A program made the position numbers and the translations under genes. Shown piece by piece: positions 5,638-6,422 of a stretch of DNA of 6,422 nt (its first letter is position 1; every line of letters starts with the position of its first letter). The notes under the pieces were generated by a model. It was not told where the DNA came from and did not search any database. It saw only the letters and a list, made by a program, of their open reading frames with translations. Source of the DNA: Treponema sp. (GTDB taxonomy: Bacteria; Spirochaetota; Spirochaetia; Treponematales; Breznakiellaceae); the NCBI GenBank assembly GCA_031254385.1, contig JAIRUO010000266.1:1-6422 (forward strand). The letters are read 5' to 3'.

Positions 5638-5649
5638 AGTGTCGCCTCT
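5634..5649 (-). promoter_or_regulatory. ATGA stop/start overlap and ribosome binding site of the phosphatase gene
   Basis: The TGA of the TPR-like gene (5636-5634) shares bases with the ATG of the phosphatase gene (5637-5635), giving ATGA. AGAGG on the minus strand (5649-5645) is seven bases from the ATG, inside the upstream coding sequence. This arrangement supports translational coupling and fixes the phosphatase start directly ahead of a good signal peptide. Confidence 0.85.
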
Positions 5650-6422
5650 ATCCTGGCCTGGAGATCCAGTATCTGGGTCGATCTGCGGTTATCTGGATTC
5701 TGAAGGAGTTCCTGTACGATTGACCAGGCGGTGTATCTGTTGCCCCGCTGGAATTCCATTACTGCCCGCTGATACTCGTCGTAAGACTTGCTGTCTATTA
5801 CAATAAGGCTGGTACCAGTCATTAATATTTGCAGCCTGTCCTTTAGAATTGAAGCATCATTATTATCCGGGTTAAGGTTAATGGCTTCATTAAGCCAGGC
5901 AAGGGCAACTTCATACATGGAGCTGTTACGCGCATTAATGATGGGCTGGGCCTGGGTTGTCAGTGAAGCCGAGCGTGCCAGAGCCTGAGGATCAGGCGGA
6001 GGCGGCCTGTAACCCATATCAATTTCCGCCTGATCAAGTATGCGGCGTATGTTGGGATAACTTGGATTTATTTGCGCCAGGTTCTGCAAATCAGCAAATG
6101 ATTCTACGGATCTGACATTTGGCCTTGTCCCGGCTACGGCAGTATTCAGCCTTTGCTGGAAAGAGGCGTTAAAGGCCGCTGGATCGGTAAATTGTTCCAT
6201 TCGCAAATCCAAAAGCCTGGCTTCCTCGTTTAGAGGAAATATGAGCTCGACCTTTTGAGTCATAGCCCTGGCTTCATCAAATTTCCTTAAACCTTCGCTG
6301 CGCCGACCTGCATTTATCAGCCTGATCCCTTCATCATAATTAAGCTTTGCATCTGAAAGAAGCTGGCTCATTTCTGCATAAAGCGGGGCTGTTGCGGAAA
6401 TTACCCTGCCTGAACTAAAGGA
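5634..6422 (-). CDS. TPR-like repeat protein, 5' end off the window (partial)
   Basis: The visible part is 262 residues and remains open to the right edge. A Met at 6371-6369 lies 18 codons in, but it has no Shine-Dalgarno and the frame is open upstream, so the true start is outside the window. The protein is almost wholly helical with TPR-like hairpins: visible residues about 25-65 (YDEGIRLINAGRRSEGLRKFD), a clear TPR-type stretch near 155-190 (EVALAWLNEAINLNPDN), and a C-terminal pair from about 213 to 259 (AVMEFQRGNRYTAWSIVQELLQNPDN). A proline-rich break (RPPPPDP) near residue 140 separates two helical blocks. TPRs mediate protein-protein contact, so this protein probably scaffolds or presents a partner. 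The four-base overlap with the phosphatase gene argues for coupled translation and a shared pathway, perhaps in the periplasm with the receptor's outer domain; whether it is exported cannot be judged without its N-terminus. Confidence 0.8.
   Translation of the reverse strand, partial: SFSSGRVISATAPLYAEMSQLLSDAKLNYDEGIRLINAGRRSEGLRKFDEARAMTQKVELIFPLNEEARLLDLRMEQFTDPAAFNASFQQRLNTAVAGTRPNVRSVESFADLQNLAQINPSYPNIRRILDQAEIDMGYRPPPPDPQALARSASLTTQAQPIINARNSSMYEVALAWLNEAINLNPDNNDASILKDRLQILMTGTSLIVIDSKSYDEYQRAVMEFQRGNRYTAWSIVQELLQNPDNRRSTQILDLQARIEATL

Noticed and set aside
6369..6371. The internal ATG as the start of the TPR-like gene
   Set aside because: No ribosome binding site precedes it, and the frame continues open without interruption to the window edge, so the gene is better treated as truncated by the window.

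Overview
The window reads as a piece of a spirochaete chromosome, most likely a Treponema-type genome of moderate G+C. This is an inference from gene content: a very large exported and membrane-spanning protein that ends in a SpoIIE/RsbU-type PP2C phosphatase, next to a TPR-like protein and a small helical protein. No rRNA or housekeeping gene is present to fix the taxonomy.

All protein genes lie on the minus strand and read right to left. Bases 6422-5634 hold the 3' part of a TPR-like gene that enters from the right edge. Its TGA overlaps the ATG of the next gene by four bases (ATGA). Bases 5637-1009 hold a 1542-residue receptor-phosphatase. It has a signal peptide, an Asp-box (sialidase-like) repeat region, three beta-sandwich-like segments, one membrane span, a short basic cytoplasmic loop, a second span, a periplasmic sensor with a long helical stretch, a third span, HAMP, and a PP2C phosphatase with a large insertion. 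After a 73-base gap carrying two hairpins comes a 106-residue helical protein at 935-615, followed by a weak terminator-like hairpin. The likely logic of the cluster is that an extracytoplasmic signal or ligand is sensed by the propeller and/or the sensor module. The signal would pass through HAMP to a cytoplasmic serine/threonine phosphatase, as in partner-switching (anti-sigma antagonist) systems. No STAS or anti-sigma partner is visible here.

The left 600 bases contain no convincing protein gene but a lot of structure. Bases 449-580 are an inverted array of short CACGGATT-type units, and one arm is interrupted by a small palindrome flanked by TAATCC copies. Bases 350-396 are T-tracts phased every 10 bp, i.e. 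A-tracts on the minus strand. Directly downstream on the minus strand is a sigma70-like promoter (TTGACA, 18 bases, TAGGGT). The promoter points into a G+C-rich stretch (about 310 to 1) full of hairpins, including one with a UUCG loop and one with a GCAA loop. This looks like either a stable structured RNA or a long structured leader for a gene beyond the left edge. I could not assign it to a known RNA class, and it is the most promising undescribed element in the window.
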